From the NCBI GenBank assembly GCA_910578735.1, contig CAJTSQ010000006.1, positions 1 through 64,000 on the forward strand: a stretch of 64,000 nt of DNA, written 5' to 3'. The position numbers and the translations under genes were made by a program. Under the pieces are notes generated by a model. That model did not search any database. It was not told the origin of the DNA and saw nothing but the letters and a program-made list of their open reading frames with translations. This document shows, piece after piece, positions 15,628 through 22,919 of the stretch; position 1 is the first letter of the stretch, and each line of letters opens with the position of its first letter. This DNA is from an uncultured Oscillospiraceae bacterium. Its GTDB lineage: Bacteria > Bacillota > Clostridia > Oscillospirales > Oscillospiraceae.

Positions 15628-15735
15628 GGTTCGGCGTCCTGTCCCGGGTACTTGCTGTCTATGCGGAAGCAGTTTAAAACGGGAAACCGGTTTTTCTGCC
15701 CGTTCCCGAGGATGACCTTGAATCCATGCCGAACC
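15628..15735 (+). ncRNA. candidate structured leader between sepF and divIVA
   Basis: Outer arms GGTTCGGC (15628-15635) and GCCGAACC (15728-15735) pair perfectly. Inside, AACGGG (15678-15683) pairs with CCCGTT (15699-15704) around the self-palindrome AAACCGGTTT. A TGCT..AGCA stem lies to the left. Nested pairing over 108 bases suggests a folded RNA in the divIVA leader. I do not recognise a known riboswitch or T-box motif. Confidence 0.35.
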
Positions 15736-15783
15736 GGTGGATTGAATGGTTTACTTAGAAGATAGAGAAGGGAGGCTTTGCAT

Positions 15784-16518
15784 ATGCTCACACCACAGGA
15801 GGTATCCGAGCGCGCCTTTCAGAAGGCGTCCTTCGGCGGCTATAACATGGCCCAGGTGGATGAGTTTCTGGATATTCTCACTGGGGACTACTCCGCCCTG
15901 TTTAATGAGAACGCAGTGCTGAAAAACAAGATGAAGGTGCTGGTGGACAAGGTAGAGGAGTATCGGTCCACAGAGGATGCCATGCGCAAGGCCCTGATGG
16001 CCGCCCAGCGGATGGCGGACGACCTGGTGAAGCAGGCGGAGGAGGAGAAGGCCGCCATGCTCTCCAGGACGGAGGAGGAGGTACGCACCCGCAAGGCGGA
16101 GCTGTCCAAGGAGCTGGAGGCGGAGGAGTTCCGTCTGAAACAGGCCCAGCAGGCCACTGCCTCCTACGTGGAAAAGGTGCGCGCCCTCCATATCAAGGAG
16201 GCGGAGTGCCTGTCTCAGCTGGAGGGGCTCTACCCCCCGGACACCACCCCCGCGCCCGACCCGGTGGAGGAGAAGGCATCGGAAATCGACGACAACGTAC
16301 AGCGGCTGCTGAACCAGGCCATGCAGGACGCCACTGCGGAACACCTTCGTTCCAAAGCGGCCCAGGAGGAGCAGGACCTGTCCGACACGGCGGAGTTCAC
16401 CCCCGGCCTCCCCGATGAGGAGGAGGCCGACGACGACGACGGGGAGGATCCTCCCCCCCGCGACAGCGGCATCGACTTCGGCCGGCTCCAGTTCGGCCGG
16501 GACTATGAGATTACCTGA
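15784..16518 (+). CDS. divIVA: DivIVA-domain protein
   Basis: A 244-residue, coiled-coil protein that recognises curved membrane at poles and septa. The N-terminal membrane-binding block is LTPQEVSERAFQKASFGGYN, followed by AQVDEFLDIL. The coiled coil spans about residues 25-145 and is very rich in Glu, Lys and Ala. The C-terminal about 60 residues are acidic and probably disordered (EEEADDDDGEDPPP). The ATG at 15784 has GGGAGG 8 bases upstream; a TTG at 15778 is too close to that site. It ends the hfq-to-divIVA set, and a REP hairpin pair follows. Confidence 0.92.
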   Translation: MLTPQEVSERAFQKASFGGYNMAQVDEFLDILTGDYSALFNENAVLKNKMKVLVDKVEEYRSTEDAMRKALMAAQRMADDLVKQAEEEKAAMLSRTEEEVRTRKAELSKELEAEEFRLKQAQQATASYVEKVRALHIKEAECLSQLEGLYPPDTTPAPDPVEEKASEIDDNVQRLLNQAMQDATAEHLRSKAAQEEQDLSDTAEFTPGLPDEEEADDDDGEDPPPRDSGIDFGRLQFGRDYEIT

Positions 16519-16592
16519 GTAGGGGGCGGTCTCCGTGCCGCCCCGCCTGCAAAATCACAAAAGAGTGGGGCGGCGCAGAGGCCGCCCCCTAC
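16519..16592. repeat. inverted pair of REP-like hairpins after divIVA
   Basis: GTAGGGGGCGG-TCTCCGTG-CCGCCCC (16519-16544) and GTGGGGCGGCGCAGAGGCCG continuing to CCCCCTAC (16565-16592) are inverted copies of each other. Each folds alone, and the two can also form one long stem around an AT-rich loop. It may act as the divIVA transcript end, though it has no T-run. A further CCCCTCCCCC-TCAC-GGGGGCAGGGG hairpin follows to about 16620. Confidence 0.8.
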
Positions 16593-16662
16593 ACACCCCT
16601 CCCCCTCACGGGGGCAGGGGCGTTGCCGCGTTATCGGCTTTATTGAAAGTGAGGTGTTCCAT

Positions 16663-19600
16663 GTGAAGCTGCTTACCGCCGCCCTGAACCGACTGCCGGA
16701 ATTTCAACAGCTCCTCTCCGCCCTGGAGGGGGGCCGTTCCCCCGCAGCCCTGTCCGGCGTGGCCGCCATCCATCGCTGCCATATCGCCGCCGGCATCGGC
16801 CTGATCACCGGGCGCCCGGTGGTGGTGATCTGCGCTGACGAGAGCGAGGGCCAGAAGCTGGCTCGGGACCTGTCCGCCTTCTCAGACGCACCCGTGCCGG
16901 TGCTGGGCCCCCGTGACTTCACCTTTCACAACGCCGCCGCCCTCTCCCGCCAGTGGGAGCACAGGCGGCTGGCCCTGATGCGGGCGCTGGCCCAGGGGAA
17001 GCTCCCCCTCCTGGTGGCCACTGTGGAGGGCCTGCTCCAACGCACCATCCCTCCCCAGACTCTGGAGGCCTGCTGCCGGGAGCTGAAGACGGGCGGCGTC
17101 TACGACCTGAACCAGCTGGCCGAGGACCTGTCCGCCGCCGGGTATGTACGGTGCGAGCAGGTGGAGGGGGTGGGCCAGTTCGCCCTCCGGGGGGGCATCC
17201 TGGACGTCTTCTCCCCCGGCATGGACAGCCCCGTCCGGGTGGAGTTCTTCGGGGACGAGGTGGACGCCATGGGGGTCTTCGACCCCGCCACCCAGCGCCG
17301 GACGGAAAATGTCGAAACCGCCCTCCTCCTCCCCGCCGCCGAGGTCCTGCCTCAGCTGGCCCCCGGCGGAATGGGGGAGCTGAGCAAAAAAATCGGAAAA
17401 CTGGCCGCCAAGGCCCTGCAAAACGGGAACAGGGAGCTGGCCGCCACCCTGGAGCAGGACGGAGAAGCCATCGCCCAGGGACGGACCTTCCCCGCGCTTG
17501 ACCGGTATCTCCCCCTGATTTACCCGGAGCTGGCCGGGGCGGCAGACTACCTGCCCCCCGACGCCTGCGTGATATTTGACCAGGCTCCCCGGGCGGCGGA
17601 CCGGGCGAAGTCCTACCAGTGGCAGCTGGAGGAGGACGCAAAGTCCCTGCTGGAGCAGGGGGAGCTGGACCCCTCCTGTACCCAGCTGGCCCTCACCTTC
17701 CCCCAGCTCCTCAGCAAGCTGGAGGACTTCCCCCTGGTCTATCTGGACTCCTTCACCACCGCCTCCTACCCCACGCCCCCCAGGGAGCTGCTCTCCATCA
17801 CCGCCAAGCAGCTGCCCCCCTTCCTGGCCAGCCTGGAGACGGCGGTGCAGGACCTGGCCCACTATCAAAACAGCGGCTTTGCCGCCCTGGTGCTGGTGTC
17901 CGGCGAACAGCGGGCCATCGACCTGCAAACCCTCCTTCGGGAACAGAAAATCAAGTCGGCGGTGGACTTCCAGCTCAGGGAGCTGCCCAAGCCCGGACAG
18001 GTAGTGATTACCGTGGGGGGACTGTCCAGCGGCTTTGAGTACCCCGAGCGAAGACTGGCTGTCCTCACCGAGGGGGAGAAGGCCGCAGGGAAAAAGCCCC
18101 GGCGGCCCAAGGACGCCACCAACCGGCAGAAGCTGAAATCCTACGCCGACCTCACCCCCGGCGACCTGGTGGTCCACGAGCACCACGGAGTGGGCCGCTA
18201 TGTGGGCATGGTAAAGATGCCGGTGGAGGGGGTAGAGCAGGACTATGTAAAAATCGCCTACGCCGGCACCGATGTACTCTACGTCCCCGCCACCCAGCTG
18301 GACCTGGTGAGCAAGTATATCGGCGGCGGCGAGGACGCCAACGAGACCAAAAAGCTGAACCGCCTGGGGGGCCAGGAGTGGGAAAAGGCCAAGAAGAAGG
18401 CCAAAAAGGCGGTGCAGGACCTGGCCAAGGGGCTGATCCAGCTCTACGCCCAGCGCCAGCGCCAGCCGGGCTACGCCTTCGCCCCCGACTCCCCCTGGCA
18501 GCGGGAATTTGAGGAGCAGTTTGAATACACCGAGACGGACGACCAGCTGCGGTGCATCGGGGAGATCAAGCAGGACATGGAGCGCCCCACCCCCATGGAC
18601 CGGCTGCTGTGCGGCGACGTGGGCTACGGCAAGACGGAGGTGGCCTTCCGGGCCATGATGAAGTGCGTGCTGGACGGCAAGCAGACCGCCATCCTGGTGC
18701 CCACCACCGTCCTGGCCCGGCAGCACTACCTCAACGCCCTGCGCCGGTTCTCCCAGTACCCGGTGAACGTGGATGTGGTGTCCCGCTTCCGCACCCCCGC
18801 CCAGATGAAGGAGACCCTGCGCCGGGTGGAGGCCGGCGAGGTGGACATCCTCATCGGCACCCACCGGCTGTTTAACAAGGACGTGCGCTTTAAGGACCTG
18901 GGCCTTCTTGTGGTGGACGAGGAACAGCGCTTCGGCGTGCAGCACAAGGAGAAGCTAAAGGAGAACTTCAAGCAGGTGGACGTACTCACCCTGTCCGCCA
19001 CCCCCATCCCCCGGACGCTGAACATGGCCCTGTCCGGCATCCGGGACATGTCCACCCTGGAGGAGCCGCCCGCCGACCGCCAGCCGGTGCAGACCTATGT
19101 GCTGGAACACGACTGGAATCTCCTGGCCGATGCCATGCGCCGGGAACTGGAGCGTGGGGGGCAGGTATTTTATCTGCACAACCGGGTGGAGACCATCGAC
19201 CGCTGCGCCGCCCGCATCCAAATGCTGCTGGGGGAGGACGCCGCCATAGGGGTGGCCCACGGCCGTATGTCTCAGGAGGCCATCGACGACGTGATGGCCC
19301 AGATGACCGACGGGGAACTGAACGTGCTGGTGTGCACCACCATCATCGAGACAGGCATCGACCTGCCCAACGTGAACACCCTCATCATGGAGGACGCCGA
19401 CCGGCTGGGCCTGGCCCAGCTCCACCAGCTCCGGGGCCGGGTGGGGCGGTCCAGCCGCCGGGCCTTCGCCTACCTCACCTACCGGAAGGGGAAGGTACTC
19501 AGCGAAGTGGCCTCCAAGCGGCTGGAGGCCATCCGGGAGTTTGCCGAGTTCGGCTCCGGCTTTAAAATCGCCATGCGTGACCTGGAAATCCGGGGTGCGG

Positions 19601-20163
19601 GCAACGTGCTGGGTCCGGAACAGAGCGGCTTTCTCCTGTCGGTGGGCTACGACATGTATTTAAAGCTGCTGGAGGAGGCCGTCCTGCTGGAGCAGGGCCA
19701 GCCCCTGCCCACCCGCACCGAGTGCGCCGCCAATTTGAGCGTGTCCGCCTCCATCCCGGACAAGTACGTCCCCTCCCCGGAGCAGCGGATGGACCTGTAC
19801 CGCCGCATCGCCGCCATCCGCGGCGAGGAGGAGGCCGACGAGTTGGTGGATGAGCTCATCGACCGCTACGGCGAGCCCCCCCGGCCGGTAAACAACCTGC
19901 TGTCAGTGGCCCTCCTCCGGGTGAAAGCCGCCCAGTGCCGCATCAACGACCTGGCCCAGAAGGGAGACCGGCTGATTTTCACCCTGGACGAGTTCCGCCT
20001 GGAGCCCTTCTCCGCCCTGTGCGCCCGGGAGAAGTATGCCAAGCGCCTGCTCCTCATGCCCGGGGACATCCCCCGCTTTTCCTTCCGCCTGGCGAAAAAC
20101 GAGGACCCCCTCCGGGCCGCCCGGCAGGTGGTGGAGGATTACGCCAAAGCGCTGGAGACATAA
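16663..20163 (+). CDS. mfd: transcription-repair coupling factor Mfd
   Basis: An ATP-dependent translocase that removes RNA polymerase stalled at lesions and recruits UvrA. It is 1166 residues. The UvrB-like N-terminal region contains GGILDVFSPGMDSPVRVEFF. The RNA-polymerase-interacting CarD-like domain starts at DLTPGDLVVHEHHGVGRYVG. The helicase has Walker A CGDVGYGKTEVA, DEEQ box LLVVDEEQRFGV, SATPIPRTLNMALSG and QLRGRVGRS. The TRCF C-terminal domain follows. I prefer the GTG at 16663, 8 bases after GAGG; a GTG at 16654 overlaps that site and an ATG at 16661 is out of frame. A strong terminator follows the stop. Confidence 0.96.
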   Translation: MKLLTAALNRLPEFQQLLSALEGGRSPAALSGVAAIHRCHIAAGIGLITGRPVVVICADESEGQKLARDLSAFSDAPVPVLGPRDFTFHNAAALSRQWEHRRLALMRALAQGKLPLLVATVEGLLQRTIPPQTLEACCRELKTGGVYDLNQLAEDLSAAGYVRCEQVEGVGQFALRGGILDVFSPGMDSPVRVEFFGDEVDAMGVFDPATQRRTENVETALLLPAAEVLPQLAPGGMGELSKKIGKLAAKALQNGNRELAATLEQDGEAIAQGRTFPALDRYLPLIYPELAGAADYLPPDACVIFDQAPRAADRAKSYQWQLEEDAKSLLEQGELDPSCTQLALTFPQLLSKLEDFPLVYLDSFTTASYPTPPRELLSITAKQLPPFLASLETAVQDLAHYQNSGFAALVLVSGEQRAIDLQTLLREQKIKSAVDFQLRELPKPGQVVITVGGLSSGFEYPERRLAVLTEGEKAAGKKPRRPKDATNRQKLKSYADLTPGDLVVHEHHGVGRYVGMVKMPVEGVEQDYVKIAYAGTDVLYVPATQLDLVSKYIGGGEDANETKKLNRLGGQEWEKAKKKAKKAVQDLAKGLIQLYAQRQRQPGYAFAPDSPWQREFEEQFEYTETDDQLRCIGEIKQDMERPTPMDRLLCGDVGYGKTEVAFRAMMKCVLDGKQTAILVPTTVLARQHYLNALRRFSQYPVNVDVVSRFRTPAQMKETLRRVEAGEVDILIGTHRLFNKDVRFKDLGLLVVDEEQRFGVQHKEKLKENFKQVDVLTLSATPIPRTLNMALSGIRDMSTLEEPPADRQPVQTYVLEHDWNLLADAMRRELERGGQVFYLHNRVETIDRCAARIQMLLGEDAAIGVAHGRMSQEAIDDVMAQMTDGELNVLVCTTIIETGIDLPNVNTLIMEDADRLGLAQLHQLRGRVGRSSRRAFAYLTYRKGKVLSEVASKRLEAIREFAEFGSGFKIAMRDLEIRGAGNVLGPEQSGFLLSVGYDMYLKLLEEAVLLEQGQPLPTRTECAANLSVSASIPDKYVPSPEQRMDLYRRIAAIRGEEEADELVDELIDRYGEPPRPVNNLLSVALLRVKAAQCRINDLAQKGDRLIFTLDEFRLEPFSALCAREKYAKRLLLMPGDIPRFSFRLAKNEDPLRAARQVVEDYAKALET

Positions 20164-20201
20164 AAAACCGGCTGGCCGCTGCAGTGCGGTCAGCCGGTTT
20201 T
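20164..20201 (+). terminator. mfd terminator
   Basis: AAAACCGGCTGGCCGC pairs with GCGGTCAGCCGGTTTT around a 6-base loop, ending in a T-run, directly after the mfd stop. The A-rich left arm makes it usable for the leftward gene too. Confidence 0.9.
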
Positions 20202-20222
20202 GTCAAATACGCAAGAGAAACA

Positions 20223-20597
20223 TCAGGGCACCTGGATGCAGGAGCCATCGCAGAAGCCGCAGTCGTGGTGAGCGCCGCAGTAGACGCTGTAGCCGTGGTA
20301 GTGGCGGCCGGAGGCGGCGCAGTCCTCCAGGGGGCACAGGGCCCGGCAGAGTCCGTCGCACAGGCCGTTCCCATGGGCATATCCGCAGTAGGCCATGCCG
20401 TCGTGGAGGTGGCGTCCGGCCAGGGCACAGTCGTCATAGGGGCAGACGGTGATCTCCGTCTGAACGCTTTGGACACACCTGCCGTGGTGTCCCCCGCCCC
20501 TTCTTCCATGACAGCCGTGGGCGGAGGCTGGCACAATCAGCGCGGCGGCCAAAATGGCGCAGAGCAGACCAGCAGCCAGACGGTTCCATTTCTTCAT
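20223..20597 (-). CDS. secreted Cys/His-rich small protein with two tandem repeats
   Basis: A 124-residue protein with a Sec signal peptide (MKKWNRLAAGLL then a hydrophobic stretch, cleavage after VPASA at about residue 26). The mature part is mostly two similar units of about 33 residues: CPYDDCALAGRHLHDGMAYC..CDGLC and CPLEDCAASGRHYHGYSVYC..CDGSC. Together they hold about 14 Cys and many His. The conserved C..C..GRH.H..YC.Y/GAH..CDG.C spacing suggests a metal-binding or disulfide-rich fold outside the cell. The start at 20597 is 11 bases after AAAGGAG. I do not recognise a named family. It has its own strong promoter. Confidence 0.75.
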   Translation of the reverse strand: MKKWNRLAAGLLCAILAAALIVPASAHGCHGRRGGGHHGRCVQSVQTEITVCPYDDCALAGRHLHDGMAYCGYAHGNGLCDGLCRALCPLEDCAASGRHYHGYSVYCGAHHDCGFCDGSCIQVP

Positions 20598-20651
20598 GAC
20601 AGAATACACTCCTTTTATTGTTCGTCCGGGAGGACGGTAGTGGTACGGCCT

Positions 20652-20680
20652 ATTATACGCCTTCCCCCAGCGGTTTGCAA
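20652..20680 (-). promoter_or_regulatory. sigma-A promoter of the Cys/His-rich protein gene
   Basis: On the minus strand TTGCAA (20675-20680), 17 bases, TATAAT (20652-20657), about 55 bases before the start codon. Confidence 0.8.
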
Positions 20681-20709
20681 GGTAAAAAATGGGTCCCGCG
20701 CCCCCGGTT

Positions 20710-21507
20710 TCAGGGGGTCACGCCCTTCAGATTTTTGATCCGCCAGTCCTCCCCCGCCTGCTCGAACTCCACCACCACGTCGGAGTTGAGTTTGTCTGAA
20801 CTGAAGTGGGCGGTGAGGGTGTCGCCGGACCAGTCGAAGGGGATATTGCTCCACCGCAGGAAGGCCTCCACAAAAATCTTGTGATCCAGATAGAAGTGCT
20901 GGATGCACTGGAGGGTATTGCCGATAAAGACGGCGCCGCCCACCGGCTCGAAAATCTCCTTGGGCACATCGCACAGGGCCACAAATGCGGCTCCCTGTCC
21001 GTTGCCGTTGGGACAGCGGTAGTAGCACCGGTCCTCGGCCAGCGCCCCGCACACCACCATAGAGAAGTTGTGGCCGCAGAAAGTGTCGTTCAGCTCACAT
21101 TGGGCATGGATCAGGGGCTCCAGCCCCCAGGCCTGGCCGTAGGTCCGGGCGATGTGGGCCTGGCCCAGCAGATTGTTGGGGAAGCTGTTCACATTCTCCC
21201 AGCCCCACAGCCAGGAGTTGGACACATAAGACTCGCTGCCCAGAAACTGGACGCCGAACTCATATTTTCCCAGGGTAAGGGTGCCCTTCTCAAAGTCCAC
21301 ATACCAGTTGGGCTCGTCCTTCACCAGCATCCCCAGCCGGTTCTGCACGGTGTACATCTTGCCCAGGCATGCGGAGAACACCTGGTCCCAGTCGGACATG
21401 TCCACCCCCTGGGGGAAAAATCCCACCGGCGCGCCCGGCCCGGCCTGGGGGGCAAGCTCCTCTTTGGGTTCCCGCTTTTTGCCGAACAGATTATCAAACA
21501 ACGCCAT
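20710..21507 (-). CDS. DUF6882 domain-containing protein
   Basis: A 265-residue cytosolic protein. The N-terminus is short, Lys-rich and probably flexible (residues 1-35). The DUF6882-type core carries the aromatic block SNSWLWGWENVNSFP (about residue 97), preceded by GVQFLGSESY, and the LIHAQCELNDTFCGHNFSMV segment. A beta-rich domain with FYLDHKIFVEAFLRW and the terminal DVVVEFEQAGEDWRIKNL completes it. The function of the family is unknown; related proteins occur near toxin and immunity genes, but nothing of that kind is adjacent. Its own promoter lies divergent to that of the foldase gene. Confidence 0.75.
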   Translation of the reverse strand: MALFDNLFGKKREPKEELAPQAGPGAPVGFFPQGVDMSDWDQVFSACLGKMYTVQNRLGMLVKDEPNWYVDFEKGTLTLGKYEFGVQFLGSESYVSNSWLWGWENVNSFPNNLLGQAHIARTYGQAWGLEPLIHAQCELNDTFCGHNFSMVVCGALAEDRCYYRCPNGNGQGAAFVALCDVPKEIFEPVGGAVFIGNTLQCIQHFYLDHKIFVEAFLRWSNIPFDWSGDTLTAHFSSDKLNSDVVVEFEQAGEDWRIKNLKGVTP

Positions 21508-21534
21508 AACAGCCTCTCCTCTCGTTTTTTGGAT

Positions 21535-21563
21535 AGTTTACCATACAATAAAACCATTTGCAA
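21535..21563 (-). promoter_or_regulatory. sigma-A promoter of the DUF6882 gene
   Basis: On the minus strand TTGCAA (21558-21563), 17-base spacer, TAAACT (21535-21540). The start codon lies 27 bases downstream. Confidence 0.65.
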
Positions 21564-21575
21564 CCCGAATCAGGC

Positions 21576-21604
21576 TTGCTCCCCGCCCCGATCTGTGGTA
21601 TGAT
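21576..21604 (+). promoter_or_regulatory. sigma-A promoter of the foldase gene
   Basis: TTGCTC (21576-21581), 17-base spacer, TATGAT (21599-21604), 45 bases before the start codon of the rightward gene. Confidence 0.75.
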
Positions 21605-21649
21605 AGGGGCTGTTCATGATCTTCTCATGGAGGAAAGGAAGCACTTTTT

Positions 21650-22858
21650 ATGAAGCATATCAAACGATTTGGGGCCCTGACGCTGGCCCTTGTGATGGCC
21701 CTCTCCGCGCTTACCGCCTGCAGCGGCAAGCCCGCAAACGATCCCGCCGGCGGTTCCGGTTCCCTTCCAGACGGCTCCTCCGGGTCGGGAAGCGTCTCCG
21801 GCAGTTCTTCTCAGACAATCACCCCTATGGACCTGTCCCAGATCACCGACCCCTACCTGGCCGTCTCCGGCCTGGCCGAAGGCGAGGTGGTGATCAAGGC
21901 GGGGGAGGCGGAGGTCACCGCCGGCGACCTGCTCTATTGGCTCAACCGCGTCATCAGCACCTACCTGGCCCAGTTTAACGGCCAGATGTCCACCCTGCCC
22001 TGGGATACCAAGATGGACGGGGAGTCCACCTTCGCCCAGGTTCTGCTGGACCAGGCCGCGGAAAACGCAGTATTTTATGCCATGCTGCGGCAGACCGCTC
22101 TGGACGAGGGCCTCACACCCGACGCCTCCATTGCCGCCGAGGTGGACAAACAACACACCAATCTGGTGCTCCAGGCGGGCACTGACGAAACCCGGGTGCT
22201 CCACGCCTACTGGGCCCAGATGCTCACCAAAGACCGCCTGACCGAGCTCGGTGAAAACGGCGATCTGTACAATCAGCTCCAGGAGCTGTACTTCGGGGAG
22301 AAGAGCGGCCACTATCCCACCGACGCTGAGGTGAACGCCTACCTGGAGGAGGCCGGCCGCTACCGGGCCAAGCACATCCTGCTGGCCACCATCGACCTGG
22401 ACACCCGGGAACCTCTGGACAAGGCCACCATCGACCAGAAAAAGGCCACCGCCGACGACCTGCTGGCCCAACTCCGGGCGGCGGAGGATCCCATCACCCT
22501 CTTCGACCAGCTGATGCACGAACACAGTGAGGACACCGGCCTGGCCACCAACCCTGAGGGCTACACCACCTACAAGGGTGAGATGGTGGCCCCCTTTGAG
22601 GAGGCCGCCCTGGCCCTGAAGGCCGGGGAGATCAGCGATGTTGTGGAGAGCGATCTTGGCTACCACATCATCCTCCGCCTGCCCATGAGCGCGGACGAGT
22701 ACCGCAGCGACTGCATCTCCCACCTCTTCGAGCAGCGGATCGATGAGGAACGGGAACGCCTGGGCGAGGAGCGGACTGCCGCCTTCGACAAGCTGGACGT
22801 GGCCTCCTTCTGGGACAACATGCGCGCCCTCCAGGCCGCCGTTCAGGCGGAGAGCTGA
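21650..22858 (+). CDS. PrsA-like peptidyl-prolyl isomerase lipoprotein (parvulin type)
   Basis: A 402-residue extracytoplasmic foldase anchored as a lipoprotein. The lipobox LTACSG lies at about residue 24 and is followed by a Gly/Ser-rich linker (27-55). A SurA/PrsA-type N-terminal helical domain (about 75-220) precedes a parvulin domain (about 240-350) with YRAKHILLATID, FDQLMHEHSEDTG and the characteristic VAPFEEAALALKAGEISDVV..GYHIILRL. Such proteins help exported proteins fold. Start: ATG at 21650 after GGAGGAAAGG. mnmG follows after about 60 bases and may be co-transcribed. Confidence 0.9.
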   Translation: MKHIKRFGALTLALVMALSALTACSGKPANDPAGGSGSLPDGSSGSGSVSGSSSQTITPMDLSQITDPYLAVSGLAEGEVVIKAGEAEVTAGDLLYWLNRVISTYLAQFNGQMSTLPWDTKMDGESTFAQVLLDQAAENAVFYAMLRQTALDEGLTPDASIAAEVDKQHTNLVLQAGTDETRVLHAYWAQMLTKDRLTELGENGDLYNQLQELYFGEKSGHYPTDAEVNAYLEEAGRYRAKHILLATIDLDTREPLDKATIDQKKATADDLLAQLRAAEDPITLFDQLMHEHSEDTGLATNPEGYTTYKGEMVAPFEEAALALKAGEISDVVESDLGYHIILRLPMSADEYRSDCISHLFEQRIDEERERLGEERTAAFDKLDVASFWDNMRALQAAVQAES

Positions 22859-22919
22859 AAAACCGACGCAGGAGCGCCTAGCCCGGGCGCTCCCCGCGCT
22901 TTTACAAGGAAGAATGCCG

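Noticed and set aside
15600..15791. 63-codon minus-strand frame between sepF and divIVA
   Set aside because: No ribosome site, no motif, and it lies over the nested inverted repeats. It is better explained as leader DNA.
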